This document shows positions 26,322 through 35,969 of a stretch of 64,000 bases of DNA, in pieces. Positions within the stretch are counted from its first letter, which is position 1; each line of letters starts with the position of its first letter. The stretch lies in assembly GCF_020781975.1 (NCBI RefSeq), contig NZ_JAJGNI010000011.1:1-64000 (forward strand), given 5' to 3'. This DNA comes from Microbacterium schleiferi. Lineage in GTDB: Bacteria > Actinomycetota > Actinomycetes > Actinomycetales > Microbacteriaceae. The position numbers and the translations under genes were made by a program. The notes beneath the pieces are model-generated. The model made no database searches, was not told where the DNA came from, and worked only from the letters and a program-made list of their open reading frames with translations.

Positions 26322-26407
26322 GCGGGGTGCGGGTCAGGGGGACATGCCCTCGCCGGCTGCGCCGGCTCCCGCCAGACCCGGTGCCAGCCCCCTGACCCGC
26401 ACCCCGC
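26322..26407. repeat. Perfect 20-bp inverted repeat next to the 20-bp array
   Basis: GCGGGGTGCGGGTCAGGGGG (26322-26341) and its exact complement (26388-26407) enclose 46 nt. It lies after the methyltransferase stop and next to the tandem array, so it could end that transcript. Confidence 0.75.
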
Positions 26408-26465
26408 TCCGCTCCGTGTTTCCGCTCGGATGCCTCGCTCGGCGAACCGGCGCCAGCAGCGAGGC

Positions 26466-28010
26466 TCAGGCGACGGGGTCGAGGAAGCCGAGGAAGGCGA
26501 GTTCGCGGACCCGCGGCAGCAGGTCGGCACGAAGTGCTGCGGCATCCACCTCGAGCAGCTCGGCTATCGCGTCGATGAGCACTCCGACTGGGAGGTCACC
26601 GTCGCACGCACCGACGAGCGCCGCGAGACCCGGATCGACCGTGAGCGTGCGGCCGAAACCCCGACCCTGATGCAGCTCGATGACGGTGGGGTCCTCAGCG
26701 CCGGGCACGAAATGGCGCGCTTCCGTGACGTCAGGGGCGGTCGTGAAAACGGATGCCGCGAGCCCGACGTCATCGCGGATTCCCAGCACATCGTGCACCG
26801 CGACGGCCCGGGCAAGGTCCGCGCCCAGCCCCTCCTGCGGGGAGGGCGAGCTCACGCGCTCGAAACGCGACAGGGGAGCCGTGCCCGCCCCGGGGCGGCG
26901 CAGCAGGACGTAGCCGAAGCCGATGCCGGTCACCCCGCGCTGCTCGAAATCCTGCAGCCACAGGTCGATGAGGGCTGCGTACTCGGGTGAGCCCGGCGGC
27001 GTACCGCCATCGCGCACCCACAGCTGGGCATAGTCGAGGGGGCTGAGGATCTCGCGTTCGATGACCCACGCATCCATCGGCACGGATGCCGCGGCCACCC
27101 ACTCCCGCACACGATCGAGGCCATCGCGTCCGTCGCGGTACTCCCAATTGCCGAGAAACTGCGCGATACCGCCGTCCGCGAGCACATCAGCCACTCCGGT
27201 GACGACCTGCCGCACGAGATCATCCCCGACAGCGCCGCCGTCGCGGTATTCGTAGGCGGGAGCCGAGACCCCGTCGGCGGTTGCACCGCGCGGGGTGATG
27301 ACAAACGGCGGATTCGAGACCACACGGTCGAACCGCTCGCCGGCGACCGGGTCGAAGAGGCTGCCGTGGCGCACATCGATGCCGTCAGCGCCGTTGAGTG
27401 CGGCGCTCAGGCGCGCGAACCCCAGTGCACGGCTCGAGATGTCGGTCGCGACGACCTGGTCGGCGTAGAGGCGCGCGCGAAGGGCCTGGATGCCGCATCC
27501 GGTGCCGAGGTCCAGCACTCGACCCGCCGGCGTGGGCAGCTGCAGGGCCGCGAGGGTCAGCGACGCCCCACCAACCCCGAGCACATGATCGGTCGGCAAC
27601 GCTCCCTCGAGGGCCGCTTCGTCGAGATCACTCGCAATCCACCACTCGCCAGCATCGGCATCCGTCTCGCCGCCCCACTCCTGCGGTCTGACCAGGGCGG
27701 CCGGCACCACTGTCTCACCGTCGATCATCGCGAGACCGAGCGTGACGAGTCCTGCAGCTCCGGTGCGGGGCAGTGCACCGTCGACGGCGTTCACCGGCTG
27801 CTGCATCCCGAGTCCGAGCAGGCGTGCGAGGGTTGCAAGAGCGTCGTCGCGTGGCGCGAGCGCACGGACGGCCGGCCCCCGCAGACCGCGCCCGATCGCG
27901 GCATCGCCCACGGAACCCCAGGCGTTCCGCAAGGCCTCGGCCGTGTAGCCGGCGGCTGTCAGGTCAGACGCCAGGGCGGCGCACGTCGTGGAGTCGGGAT
28001 GAAGGGGCAT
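26466..28010 (-). CDS. Class I SAM-dependent methyltransferase (HemK-like)
   Basis: This protein of about 514 residues has a C-terminal or central Rossmann methyltransferase domain. The SAM site is RVLDLGTGCGIQALRA near residue 165. An NPPF catalytic motif (RVVSNPPFVIT) typical of N-methylating enzymes of the HemK/RsmC/TrmN group follows. The N-terminal 140 residues are helical (DLTAAGYTAEALRNAWG). The last 100 residues form an extra domain. The substrate is unknown. The start is set at the ATG at 28010; GTG and TTG alternatives lie a few codons upstream. Confidence 0.85.
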   Translation of the reverse strand: MPLHPDSTTCAALASDLTAAGYTAEALRNAWGSVGDAAIGRGLRGPAVRALAPRDDALATLARLLGLGMQQPVNAVDGALPRTGAAGLVTLGLAMIDGETVVPAALVRPQEWGGETDADAGEWWIASDLDEAALEGALPTDHVLGVGGASLTLAALQLPTPAGRVLDLGTGCGIQALRARLYADQVVATDISSRALGFARLSAALNGADGIDVRHGSLFDPVAGERFDRVVSNPPFVITPRGATADGVSAPAYEYRDGGAVGDDLVRQVVTGVADVLADGGIAQFLGNWEYRDGRDGLDRVREWVAAASVPMDAWVIEREILSPLDYAQLWVRDGGTPPGSPEYAALIDLWLQDFEQRGVTGIGFGYVLLRRPGAGTAPLSRFERVSSPSPQEGLGADLARAVAVHDVLGIRDDVGLAASVFTTAPDVTEARHFVPGAEDPTVIELHQGRGFGRTLTVDPGLAALVGACDGDLPVGVLIDAIAELLEVDAAALRADLLPRVRELAFLGFLDPVA

Positions 28011-28115
28011 CGTCACGGATCCATTCAAGCGCGGACGGCCTGCGGGATGCTCCGAGGCGCGGACCGTAGAATTCCGGCGGGATCCGCACGATCAGCGGTC
28101 GTCCCGCGATACGAC

Positions 28116-30362
28116 ATGACCGCGCCCACCCCGCTCCCCGCATCCGCGCCTCCCGGCCACCCTGTGCCGCGCCGCCGCACCGGTCTCAGCGGACTCGTAC
28201 GCCGCCTCTCGGCAACTGTCGCGATCGGGGTGCTCTTTGCAGCCGGCGGGCTCGCGACGGATGCCACGCCAGCCGCTGCCGCAGCAACGCCGACCCCGAC
28301 GGCAACCGCCGTTGATCCGCAACTCGTAGCGGCTCCCCTCTCTGGCGGTGTTGTTTCACCCGGCGACTCGCTCGCCCTCTCGATCGGCCTCACCGCAGGA
28401 TCCACGCCGCTAGCCGCGACGCAGGTGACCGTCGCGATCGGCACCGAACCCCTGACCACCAGGACCGACGTCGGTGACTGGCTCGCCTCCCCCCTGACCG
28501 AGCGCACCCCGACGATCGTCGGCACCGCGTCGCTCGACCCGGCTGCGGCCGGCGAGCGCACGAGCGCCATCGTGCGCGTCCCCGCAACCGACCCGGTGCT
28601 CACCGACCGCACCCCCGGCGTCTACCCCGTGCTCGCGAACGTCACGGTGGCGGGGCGCACCCTGCGGGCTGCGTCAGTCTTCGTCGTGCCCACCGGGGCG
28701 GCCTCGGATGTCGCGGTCATCGTGCCGATCACTGCCCCACCGACGGGCCGAGGCCTGCTCAGCGCCGACGACCTGGCATCACTGACCGCTGAGGACGGCG
28801 CACTGACCGCGGTGCTCACCGGTGTTCAGGGAACTGACGCGATCCTCGCGGTCGACCCCGCGATCCTTGCCGCGATCCGGGCCCTCGGCACCACCGCCCC
28901 GGCGACCGCTCGAGACTGGCTCGCACGCTTCGAGGCGCTCCCCAACGACCGGTTCGCGCTGCAGTTCGGCGACGCCGACCCCTCGGCCCAGGTCGCCGCC
29001 GGGGTTGTGCCGCCGCTGGCACCGACCTCGCTTGCCGCCTACATCGACCCGGCCGGCTTCTCGGGCAACGATCCCGAGCCGACCCCCACCGCCACCGCGA
29101 CGCCTTCCGAATCCGACACGGATGACGAGTCCGGGCTCCCCACGCTCGACGAGCTCCTGGACGTCGGCGCCACAACCGACATCTGGTGGCCCGACGCTGT
29201 CACTGCCGAGGTCGTGGCCGCACTCGGCGCAGGCGGGGCACTGACACTCACCGACACGACAGCCATCGCAGCCCCGTCGCCTGCGGCGCATGCTCGCGCC
29301 GGCGATGCAGGCCTGCTCGTCGCCGATGCCGACGTGAGCGCCGTGCTCTCGACGGCTGCCGTGAGCGCCGATGCGCTTGACCGCGCGGCAGCCCTCGCCG
29401 AGGCATCCGCCCTTGAGGCGCTCCCCGTGACGGGAAGCGCGACGGTGGTTGCCCTCGACCGCAACCCGACGCGCAGTGCCGTCGCGCTGCGTGCTGCCAT
29501 CGACGCGGCTCAGGCCCTCCCGGGCGCACGGCCGCTGGGACTCGCCGCTCTGATCAGCAGCGAATCGAGGGAGGTGACCATCACCGACCAACCCCTCGCC
29601 ACGACGCGGATCGAGGTCGTTCCGACGCTGCTGGACGGTGAGCAGCGCATCGAGTCCTTCGCCAGTGTCATCGCGGAGCCGTCACTGCTGACGGGTGCCG
29701 AGCGCGCCGAGATCCTGCAGCTCCTGAGTCTCGGCTGGACGGGGCAGGATGCCGCGTGGGCCGACGCCCTCGACGCGCATGCCGAGGCCACGCGGGCTAC
29801 CCTCTCGTCGGTTGCGATCCTGCCGCCGAGCCCGATCCAGCTGGTCGCCGCCGACGCCGAGATCCCCGTGGGCATCAAGAATGACCTGCCCTATCCCGTG
29901 ACCGTCACCCTGCACGCCCGCAGCGATGACCTGCGACTCGAGGTCACCGAAAGCAGCGAGGTCGAGATCGGACCGCAACAGAGCACGCGCGCCTCGCTCC
30001 CCGTGAAGGCGCGGGTTGGCAGCGGCACCGTCGAGGTGGATCTGTCACTGACCAGCCCCACCGGCGTCCGTATCGGCACCGACCAGTCGCTGGAAGTGAA
30101 CGTGCGCGCCGACTGGGAGACGATCGGGCTCGTCATCCTGTCGGTCCTTGCGGCGGCGTTCCTCGCTATCGGCGCGGTTCGAACCGTCCGTCGCATTCGT
30201 CGCCGCCCCGAGAGCGGGGGCCCTGAGACCGAGGGCCCCGAGACCGAGGGCCCTGAGACCGAGGGCCCTGAGACCGAGGGCCCTGAGACCGCAGCAACCG
30301 ACACCGCGGGCGCCGACACCGCGACGGATGCCGACAGCACCGCGCCGAAGGAGCAGTCGTGA
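28116..30362 (+). CDS. Secreted, membrane-anchored DUF6049 protein
   Basis: This 748-residue exported protein has a signal peptide (basic LVRRL, hydrophobic SATVAIGVLFAAGGLA, cleavage near ATPAAAA). A long Ala/Thr-rich extracytoplasmic region carries Ig-like strand patterns. A transmembrane helix follows near residue 680 (TIGLVILSVLAAAFLAIGAV) and a basic cytoplasmic tail ends in PETEG repeats. DUF6049 proteins are found next to murJ in actinobacteria, and here murJ overlaps its stop by 4 bp. A role in envelope assembly is an inference from this linkage. A huge upstream extension of the frame is a shadow. Confidence 0.8.
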   Translation: MTAPTPLPASAPPGHPVPRRRTGLSGLVRRLSATVAIGVLFAAGGLATDATPAAAAATPTPTATAVDPQLVAAPLSGGVVSPGDSLALSIGLTAGSTPLAATQVTVAIGTEPLTTRTDVGDWLASPLTERTPTIVGTASLDPAAAGERTSAIVRVPATDPVLTDRTPGVYPVLANVTVAGRTLRAASVFVVPTGAASDVAVIVPITAPPTGRGLLSADDLASLTAEDGALTAVLTGVQGTDAILAVDPAILAAIRALGTTAPATARDWLARFEALPNDRFALQFGDADPSAQVAAGVVPPLAPTSLAAYIDPAGFSGNDPEPTPTATATPSESDTDDESGLPTLDELLDVGATTDIWWPDAVTAEVVAALGAGGALTLTDTTAIAAPSPAAHARAGDAGLLVADADVSAVLSTAAVSADALDRAAALAEASALEALPVTGSATVVALDRNPTRSAVALRAAIDAAQALPGARPLGLAALISSESREVTITDQPLATTRIEVVPTLLDGEQRIESFASVIAEPSLLTGAERAEILQLLSLGWTGQDAAWADALDAHAEATRATLSSVAILPPSPIQLVAADAEIPVGIKNDLPYPVTVTLHARSDDLRLEVTESSEVEIGPQQSTRASLPVKARVGSGTVEVDLSLTSPTGVRIGTDQSLEVNVRADWETIGLVILSVLAAAFLAIGAVRTVRRIRRRPESGGPETEGPETEGPETEGPETEGPETAATDTAGADTATDADSTAPKEQS
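30219..30292 (+). repeat. 15-bp tandem repeat encoding GPETE units
   Basis: Nearly identical 15-bp units (GGCCCTGAGACCGAG) repeat four times and a fifth is partial. They encode GPETE in the cytoplasmic tail of the DUF6049 protein. Copy number could vary by slippage without changing frame. Confidence 0.9.
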
Positions 30363-31957
30363 GTTCGATCGGGCGTGCAAGCACCCTCATCGCCGCCGGC
30401 ACGCTGGTGTCGCGGCTCACCGGGTTCCTGCGTTCGATGGTGCTCGTCGCGGCCGTCGGCTCCGTGGGGAGCCGCGCCGCTGACGCCTTCACGATCGCGA
30501 ATCAGCTACCGAACAACCTCTACGCGATCATCTCGACGGGCCTGCTGACCGCGGTCGTCGTGCCGCAGATCGTGCAAGCTGCCGCGCACGCCGACGGCGG
30601 CCGCGCCTTCATCTCGAAACTGTTCACCCTCGGCACCGTCGCCCTGGTTGTGACCACCGCCATTGGCACGGTCGCGGCTCCCCTCCTCGTGCAGCTGTAT
30701 GCGTCGCAGTTCACGCCCTCCCAGTTCGCGCTGGCTACCGCATTCGCGTACTGGTGCATCCCGCAGCTGCTGTTCTACGGGCTCTACGCGCTGCTCGGCG
30801 AAATCCTGAACGCCCGGAGGGTGTACGGCCCGTTCACCTGGGCCCCGATCGCCAACAACGTCATCTCGATCGCGGGATTCGGCGCCTTCATCGTGATCTT
30901 CGGCGGCCCGGTCACCGAGGTATCCGACTGGACACCGACGATGATTGCGCTGCTCGCCGGAACCGCCACCCTCGGCATCGTCGTGCAGGCAGCAGTGCTC
31001 ATGATCTTCTGGGTGCGAGCCGGATTGCATCTGCGCCCCGACTTCGCGTGGCGGGGCGTGGGTCTTCGCAACATCGGTCGCCTCGCCGGCTGGACCTTCC
31101 TCATGGTGATCGTCGGGCAGATCGCCGGGATCGTGCAGAGCCAGATCATGTCGGTCGTGTCTGGTGACGCGCCCGCCGCCACCGTCGCCGCGAACGCGTG
31201 GCTGCTGTACATGCTGCCCTTCTCGGTGTTCGTCCTGTCGATCGGCACCCCCTACTTCACCCAGCTGAGCGAGCATGCCGCCGCTGGCCGAGACGAAGAG
31301 GTCCGCACCGACATCGCGCGCAGCATCCGTCTTCTCGGCCTGTTCATGGTGATCTCCACCGCGGTCCTCGCCGCCGCCGCAGTACCGGCCTCCCGAATCT
31401 TCACCACCACTCCGGACTACGCGATGGATGCGTCGTGGGTGCTGCTGGCTTTCCTCGTCGGGCTCATCCCCCAGACCGTCCTGTTCATCATCGGACGCGT
31501 CTTCTACGCCTACAACGACACGCGAACCCCGTTCTTCTTCACCCTCGTGCAGGCGAGCATCGTCATGATCACGGCGGTGCTCGCACTGAACCTGCCGACA
31601 GCATTCGTCACCGCCGGCATCGCGCTCGGTCAGTCCCTCGCCGTGTGCGTCCAGCTCTCCCTGGCCACCTGGTTTCTGCGTCGGCGTCTGTCTCGCATCG
31701 GAATCCGGCGATGGATGCCGTCCCTTGCCCTGTTTGCCGCAGCTGCTGTTCCCGCGGGTCTCGTCGGCTGGGGCGTGTACCTCCTGTCCGGCGCTGAAAC
31801 CAGCTGGATGCTCGAGAACCAGGTAACCGGCGCACTCGGCTCTGCTCTGATCGGCATCGTCGCCCTGGCGGTCTACGTCGGCATCCTCGCCCTGCTGCGC
31901 GTTCCCGAGCTCACGACGGCATGGCAGACCGTCCGGCGGATCATCTCTCGGCGGTGA
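30359..31957 (+). CDS. murJ: Lipid II flippase MurJ
   Basis: This 532-residue polytopic protein has about 14 transmembrane helices of the MviN/MurJ type. Signatures are LIAAGTLVSRLTGFLRSMV at the N-terminus, ADAFTIANQLPNNLYAI and VFYAYNDTRTPFFFTL. It flips the peptidoglycan precursor lipid II. It lacks the long pseudokinase tail of mycobacterial MurJ. It starts with GTG overlapping the DUF6049 stop. Confidence 0.95.
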   Translation: MSSIGRASTLIAAGTLVSRLTGFLRSMVLVAAVGSVGSRAADAFTIANQLPNNLYAIISTGLLTAVVVPQIVQAAAHADGGRAFISKLFTLGTVALVVTTAIGTVAAPLLVQLYASQFTPSQFALATAFAYWCIPQLLFYGLYALLGEILNARRVYGPFTWAPIANNVISIAGFGAFIVIFGGPVTEVSDWTPTMIALLAGTATLGIVVQAAVLMIFWVRAGLHLRPDFAWRGVGLRNIGRLAGWTFLMVIVGQIAGIVQSQIMSVVSGDAPAATVAANAWLLYMLPFSVFVLSIGTPYFTQLSEHAAAGRDEEVRTDIARSIRLLGLFMVISTAVLAAAAVPASRIFTTTPDYAMDASWVLLAFLVGLIPQTVLFIIGRVFYAYNDTRTPFFFTLVQASIVMITAVLALNLPTAFVTAGIALGQSLAVCVQLSLATWFLRRRLSRIGIRRWMPSLALFAAAAVPAGLVGWGVYLLSGAETSWMLENQVTGALGSALIGIVALAVYVGILALLRVPELTTAWQTVRRIISRR

Positions 31958-32063
31958 ACGTCGCTCGACTGAGCCGTGAACGACACTGCGGGCAACCAGG
32001 CCCGGGGAATGCCGCGCGGATAGCATGTGTTGAAGCATCCGGAACCGCAACGAAGGGTCGCTC

Positions 32064-33047
32064 ATGCGCAATGTCATCATCATCGGGTCCGGTCCTGCCG
32101 GGTACACCGCAGCTATCTATGCGGCCCGGGGTGGGCACCAGCCGCTCGTTATCGCCAGCTCGGTGGAAGCCGGTGGCGAGCTCATGAACACCACCGAGGT
32201 GGAGAACTTCCCCGGCTTTCCCGACGGCATCATGGGTCCCGACCTGATGGCAAAAATGCAGGCCCAGGCTGAAAAATTCGGCTCCGAGATCGTCTATGAC
32301 GACGTCGTTTCCGTGTCGCTCGACGGTGCAGTGAAGTCCGTCACCCTTGGGTCGGGCGCGACCCACGACGCTCACGCCGTGATCTTCGCGACAGGTTCCG
32401 CCCCGCGCAAGCTCGGCATCGAGGGCGAGAAGACCTTCTCGGGTCGCGGCGTCTCCTACTGCGCCACCTGCGACGGGTTCTTCTTCCGGGAGCGCGTCAT
32501 CGCGGTCGTGGGCGGGGGCGACTCGGCGATGGAGGAGGCGACGTTCCTGACCAAGTTCGCCTCGAAGGTCTACATCATTCACCGCCGCGACGAGCTTCGG
32601 GCGTCCAAGATCATGCAGGATCGTGCGTTCGCCAACGAGAAGATCGAGTTCATCTTGAACAGCGAGATCATCGACATCAGCGGCGGGGACCAGGTGACTG
32701 GCGCGACGCTGCGTAACACCGTCACCGGCGAGACCTCGGAGCTCGCGCTCGACGGGATCTTCGTGGCGATCGGGCACGACCCGCGCACGCACCTCGTGCA
32801 CGGCGTGCTCGAACTCACCGAAGACGGCACGATCCAGCTCGAAGGTCGGTCGTCGCGCACGTCGGTCCCCGGCGTTTTCGCCGCCGGCGATGTCATCGAC
32901 CCGACGTACCGACAGGCTGTCACCGCGGCGGGCTCCGGCGCCGTCGCAGCTCTGGATGTGGAGCACTACCTCGCCGCTCTTCTCGAAGACGCCACCGACC
33001 CCCTCCCTGACGAGCCCGTCGACGTCCCCTCCGAGGCATTGGCCTGA
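32064..33047 (+). CDS. trxB: Thioredoxin reductase
   Basis: This 327-residue NADPH-dependent flavoprotein has an FAD motif (VIIIGSGPAGYTAAIYAARG), the redox pair in YCATCDGFF and an NADPH site (VVGGGDSAMEEA). The C-terminal FAD motif is VFAAGDVID. It reduces the thioredoxin encoded 75 bp downstream. The last 25 residues are an acidic extension. It is the standard low-molecular-weight form. Confidence 0.97.
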   Translation: MRNVIIIGSGPAGYTAAIYAARGGHQPLVIASSVEAGGELMNTTEVENFPGFPDGIMGPDLMAKMQAQAEKFGSEIVYDDVVSVSLDGAVKSVTLGSGATHDAHAVIFATGSAPRKLGIEGEKTFSGRGVSYCATCDGFFFRERVIAVVGGGDSAMEEATFLTKFASKVYIIHRRDELRASKIMQDRAFANEKIEFILNSEIIDISGGDQVTGATLRNTVTGETSELALDGIFVAIGHDPRTHLVHGVLELTEDGTIQLEGRSSRTSVPGVFAAGDVIDPTYRQAVTAAGSGAVAALDVEHYLAALLEDATDPLPDEPVDVPSEALA

Positions 33048-33122
33048 GCGCCGCGCACGCATCGGAACAATCGCGCCCCCTGACGCGTTTTCATAACTGA
33101 ACGTTTTGACGAAGGAGAACAC

Positions 33123-33446
33123 ATGAGTGCCTCAGCTACGACCTCGGCGACGTGGGACCAGGATGTCCTGCAGGCCGAAGGCCCCGTTCTTGTCGACTTC
33201 TGGGCAGCCTGGTGCGGCCCGTGTCGCATGGTCGCCCCGGTGCTGGATGAAATCCAGGCCGAGCACCCCGACAAGATCACGATCCTCAAGCTCAACGTCG
33301 ACGAGAACCCCGACCTCGCGATGAAGTATCAGATCACCTCGATCCCCGCCATGAAGGTCTTCCAGGGCGGCGAGGTCAAGACGACGATCATTGGTGCAAA
33401 GCCCAAGTACGCACTGGAACAGGATCTCGCCGAGTTCATCGGCTGA
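33123..33446 (+). CDS. trxA: Thioredoxin
   Basis: This 107-residue thioredoxin has the active site WCGPCRM and the cis-proline segment SIPAMKVFQGGE. It follows trxB with a GAAGGAG site ahead of the ATG and is probably cotranscribed. A hairpin terminator follows. Confidence 0.97.
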   Translation: MSASATTSATWDQDVLQAEGPVLVDFWAAWCGPCRMVAPVLDEIQAEHPDKITILKLNVDENPDLAMKYQITSIPAMKVFQGGEVKTTIIGAKPKYALEQDLAEFIG

Positions 33447-33461
33447 CCCTTCGTTCCCACA

Positions 33462-33495
33462 GGATGCCGCGGTTCCCTCAGGGTCCGCGGCATCC
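33462..33495 (+). terminator. trxA terminator hairpin
   Basis: GGATGCCGCGG (33462-33472) and CCGCGGCATCC (33485-33495) form a perfect 11-bp stem 15 bp past the trxA stop, followed by a short T-rich stretch. Confidence 0.7.
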
Positions 33496-33555
33496 GTCAT
33501 TTCTGGGCCTTGCGCGGTGTGCGTCTTCCGCGCGGGGTCGCGCTGACGGATCGCC

Positions 33556-33894
33556 TCACGGAACGTCGGGAAGCAGGGAATCCCACGTGCGGTGGCGCGC
33601 GGAGCCGAGAAGCCGCCACACCGCACGGGTGAGCGGCGGGTAGTCCAGCGCGATCTGCCGGAGCACCCGGTAGTGACGGATGCCGGTTGAGGGCAAGCCG
33701 GTGGTGAGGATGTTCTCGGCACGCAGCATCAGAACGACGAGTTCATCCACGGTGGGGAGATCGTCCATGAACTCCCAGGGATCTTCGCCCGCGCGCAACC
33801 GCTCCTCGACCAGAACCGACAGTTCATCAGCCGCTTCGGCGCGCAGCAGCTCGAGACTCGCCCGACGAGTCGGGGCCGAATTCTCGCGCGTCAT
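33556..33894 (-). CDS. Conserved small protein of unknown function beside parB
   Basis: This 112-residue soluble, mostly helical protein begins with a basic tail, then ASLELLRAEAADELSVLVEERL and PTVDELVVLMLRAENILTT. I recognise no domain. It follows parB in the same direction with a 48-bp gap, so it may share the par transcript. It converges with trxA. Confidence 0.65.
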   Translation of the reverse strand: MTRENSAPTRRASLELLRAEAADELSVLVEERLRAGEDPWEFMDDLPTVDELVVLMLRAENILTTGLPSTGIRHYRVLRQIALDYPPLTRAVWRLLGSARHRTWDSLLPDVP

Positions 33895-33942
33895 TACTCC
33901 AGCGTACGTCGCTCTGAGGCTACGTCGCCCGGATGTGAATGA

Positions 33943-34872
33943 TCAGGAACCGAAGCCCTCGACACCGAGCTCGGCAAGAATGCGGTTGAGGTCCTGAATA
34001 CTTGCGAAGTCTATGCTGATCTGGCCTTTTTTTGCAGCGAGTGTGATCTTCACCCGAGTGTCGAGGCGATCACCGAGCCTCTCAGCCAACTCGTCGAGGT
34101 GACCGCGGCGGCCCCCAGCCTGAGGCTTCGCAGGCTTACGGCCAGCGGATGCCGCGCCCTTCGCTGCAGCTTCAGCCTCACGGACCGACAGGTCTTCGTT
34201 CACGATCTTGTCAGCGAGACGCGCCATGGCGTCATCTCCCTCGACCGACAAGATGGCGCGCGCGTGTCCGGCGCTGATGACCCCGGCTGCCACGCGCTGC
34301 TGCACGGGGATCGGCAGCTTGAGCAGGCGGATCGTGTTGCTGATCTGGGGCCTGGAGCGACCTATCCGTCCCGCGAGTTCCTCCTGCGTGATGCCGAAGT
34401 CCTCGAGCAACTGCTGGTAGGCCGACGCCTCTTCCAGGGGATTCAGCTGTGAGCGGTGCAGATTCTCCAGCAGAGCGTCCCGCAGGAGATGCTCGTCTGC
34501 AGTGTCGCGGACGATCGCTGGGATCGAGTCGAGTCCCGCCTCCCGGGAAGCCCGAGTGCGTCGCTCGCCCATGATGAGCTCATAGGTCCCGTCACCGCGA
34601 TCGCGGACCACGACGGGCTGGAGCACACCGAACTCGCGCACACTGTGGACGAGCTCCGCGAGTTCGTCAGGGTCGAAGTTCGTGCGGGGCTGGCGCGGAT
34701 TGGGAACTATCGTGTTCGGGTCGATGTGGATCAGCCGGGCTCCCGGTACCGTGACGAGATCCTCCGCGGGAGGCGCCTCCGGGAAGAACACGTCTACCGG
34801 CCGACTCTCGCCCTGATCGGCGGTAGGGATGAGAGCGCCGATTCCTCGACCGAGTCCCGTTCGCTTGGCCAT
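33943..34872 (-). CDS. parB: Chromosome-partitioning protein ParB
   Basis: This 309-residue CTP-dependent DNA clamp has an N-terminal GLGRGIGALIP, a ParB/Srx CTPase domain with YELIMGERRTRASREAG (GERRxRA motif), and a helix-turn-helix (ITQEELAGRIGRSRPQISNTIRLLKLP). The C-terminal dimerisation domain ends LAELGVEGFGS. It loads at the parS sites seen in this window and spreads. ATG at 34872 is used; a GTG one codon upstream overlaps the parA stop and is also possible. Confidence 0.96.
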   Translation of the reverse strand: MAKRTGLGRGIGALIPTADQGESRPVDVFFPEAPPAEDLVTVPGARLIHIDPNTIVPNPRQPRTNFDPDELAELVHSVREFGVLQPVVVRDRGDGTYELIMGERRTRASREAGLDSIPAIVRDTADEHLLRDALLENLHRSQLNPLEEASAYQQLLEDFGITQEELAGRIGRSRPQISNTIRLLKLPIPVQQRVAAGVISAGHARAILSVEGDDAMARLADKIVNEDLSVREAEAAAKGAASAGRKPAKPQAGGRRGHLDELAERLGDRLDTRVKITLAAKKGQISIDFASIQDLNRILAELGVEGFGS

Positions 34873-35840
34873 CACTCGTCCCTTTCCTCAGCCTCGCGAT
34901 CCGGGGCTGAACCCTCGGCGTCGACATCCGCGCTATCCGCACGGTGATCCCGTCGGACGATCTCCACTGCCGCCTCGCGATAGGCCACCGCCCCGACCGA
35001 CTGACCATCGTAGGCGATCACAGTCTGCCCGAAGCTCGGGGCCTCGGAGATGCGCACCGAACGGGGGATGACGGTGGTGAGCACCTGGTTCGGGAAGTGC
35101 GCGCGGACTTCGTCAGCAACCTGCTGCGAGAGGCGGGTACGCCCGTCGTACATGGTGAGAAGAATCGTCGAGAGCGTCAGTGTGGGATTCAGATGCTTCT
35201 GAATCATCGACACCGTCCCCATCAGCTGGCTGAGCCCCTCGAGCGCGTAGTACTCACACTGGATCGGAATGAGTACTTCGTCTGCGGCGGTGAAGGCGTT
35301 GATCGTGAGCAGGCCGAGCGAGGGCGGACAGTCGATGAGCACGATGTCGATATCCGCGCCCTTCTTCGACAGGTACTTCTCCAGCGCGGTACGCAGCCGT
35401 CGTTCGCGAGCAACGAGCGAAACGAGCTCGATCTCGGCGCCAGCCAGATGGATCGTGCTCGGTGCACAGAACAACCGGGGGGACTCGGGACTCTGCTGGA
35501 CGACCTGGGACAGCGGTCGCTCCTCGACCAGAACGTCGTACACGCTCGGGGTCTCCGCGTTGTGCGGGATGCTGAGCGCCGTGGATGCATTGCCCTGGGG
35601 GTCCAAGTCGACGACCAGCACCCGGGCACCCATGTGCGCGAATGCCGCTGCGAGGTTGACGGTCGACGTTGTCTTACCTACGCCGCCCTTCTGATTCGAC
35701 ACCGTGAAGATCCGTCGTCGACCCGCGTACTCCAGCGGGATCGCGTCAAGGGCCCGACGACGGGCGGTGAGGTCTGCGAGCTCGCGTGCCAAGGGGGTGT
35801 CGTAGAACGAGTCCGTCGCGGGATCCTCGTCGTGTTTCAC
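34872..35840 (-). CDS. parA: Chromosome-partitioning ATPase ParA
   Basis: This 322-residue Walker-type ATPase positions ParB-origin complexes. The deviant Walker A is SNQKGGVGKTTSTVNLA near residue 50, followed by VLVVDLDPQGNAST and VLIDCPPSLGLLTINAF. The N-terminal 45 residues are an extension typical of actinobacterial ParA. The start is GTG at 35840, with GGAGCG 8 bp upstream. A parS site at 35833-35848 covers this start codon, so ParB binding could repress the operon. Confidence 0.95.
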   Translation of the reverse strand: MKHDEDPATDSFYDTPLARELADLTARRRALDAIPLEYAGRRRIFTVSNQKGGVGKTTSTVNLAAAFAHMGARVLVVDLDPQGNASTALSIPHNAETPSVYDVLVEERPLSQVVQQSPESPRLFCAPSTIHLAGAEIELVSLVARERRLRTALEKYLSKKGADIDIVLIDCPPSLGLLTINAFTAADEVLIPIQCEYYALEGLSQLMGTVSMIQKHLNPTLTLSTILLTMYDGRTRLSQQVADEVRAHFPNQVLTTVIPRSVRISEAPSFGQTVIAYDGQSVGAVAYREAAVEIVRRDHRADSADVDAEGSAPDREAEERDE

Positions 35841-35848
35841 GTGAAACG
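35833..35848. promoter_or_regulatory. parS site overlapping the parA start
   Basis: TGTTTCACGTGAAACG matches the parS consensus at 15 of 16 positions and covers the GTG start codon of parA. Confidence 0.9.
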
Positions 35849-35922
35849 CTCCGATCGGGTCAAGGGCTTCTCTACTCTACGTGCGGCTTCCGACCCGGCC
35901 CGGGGTCGATCCGATGGCTCAC

Positions 35923-35938
35923 CGTTCCACGTGAAACA
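35923..35938. promoter_or_regulatory. parS site between parA and rsmG
   Basis: CGTTCCACGTGAAACA matches parS at 14 of 16 positions, 90 bp from the site at the parA start. Confidence 0.8.
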
Positions 35939-35969
35939 TGCTGCCGCACTCATGACTGCCTCGAGCGGC

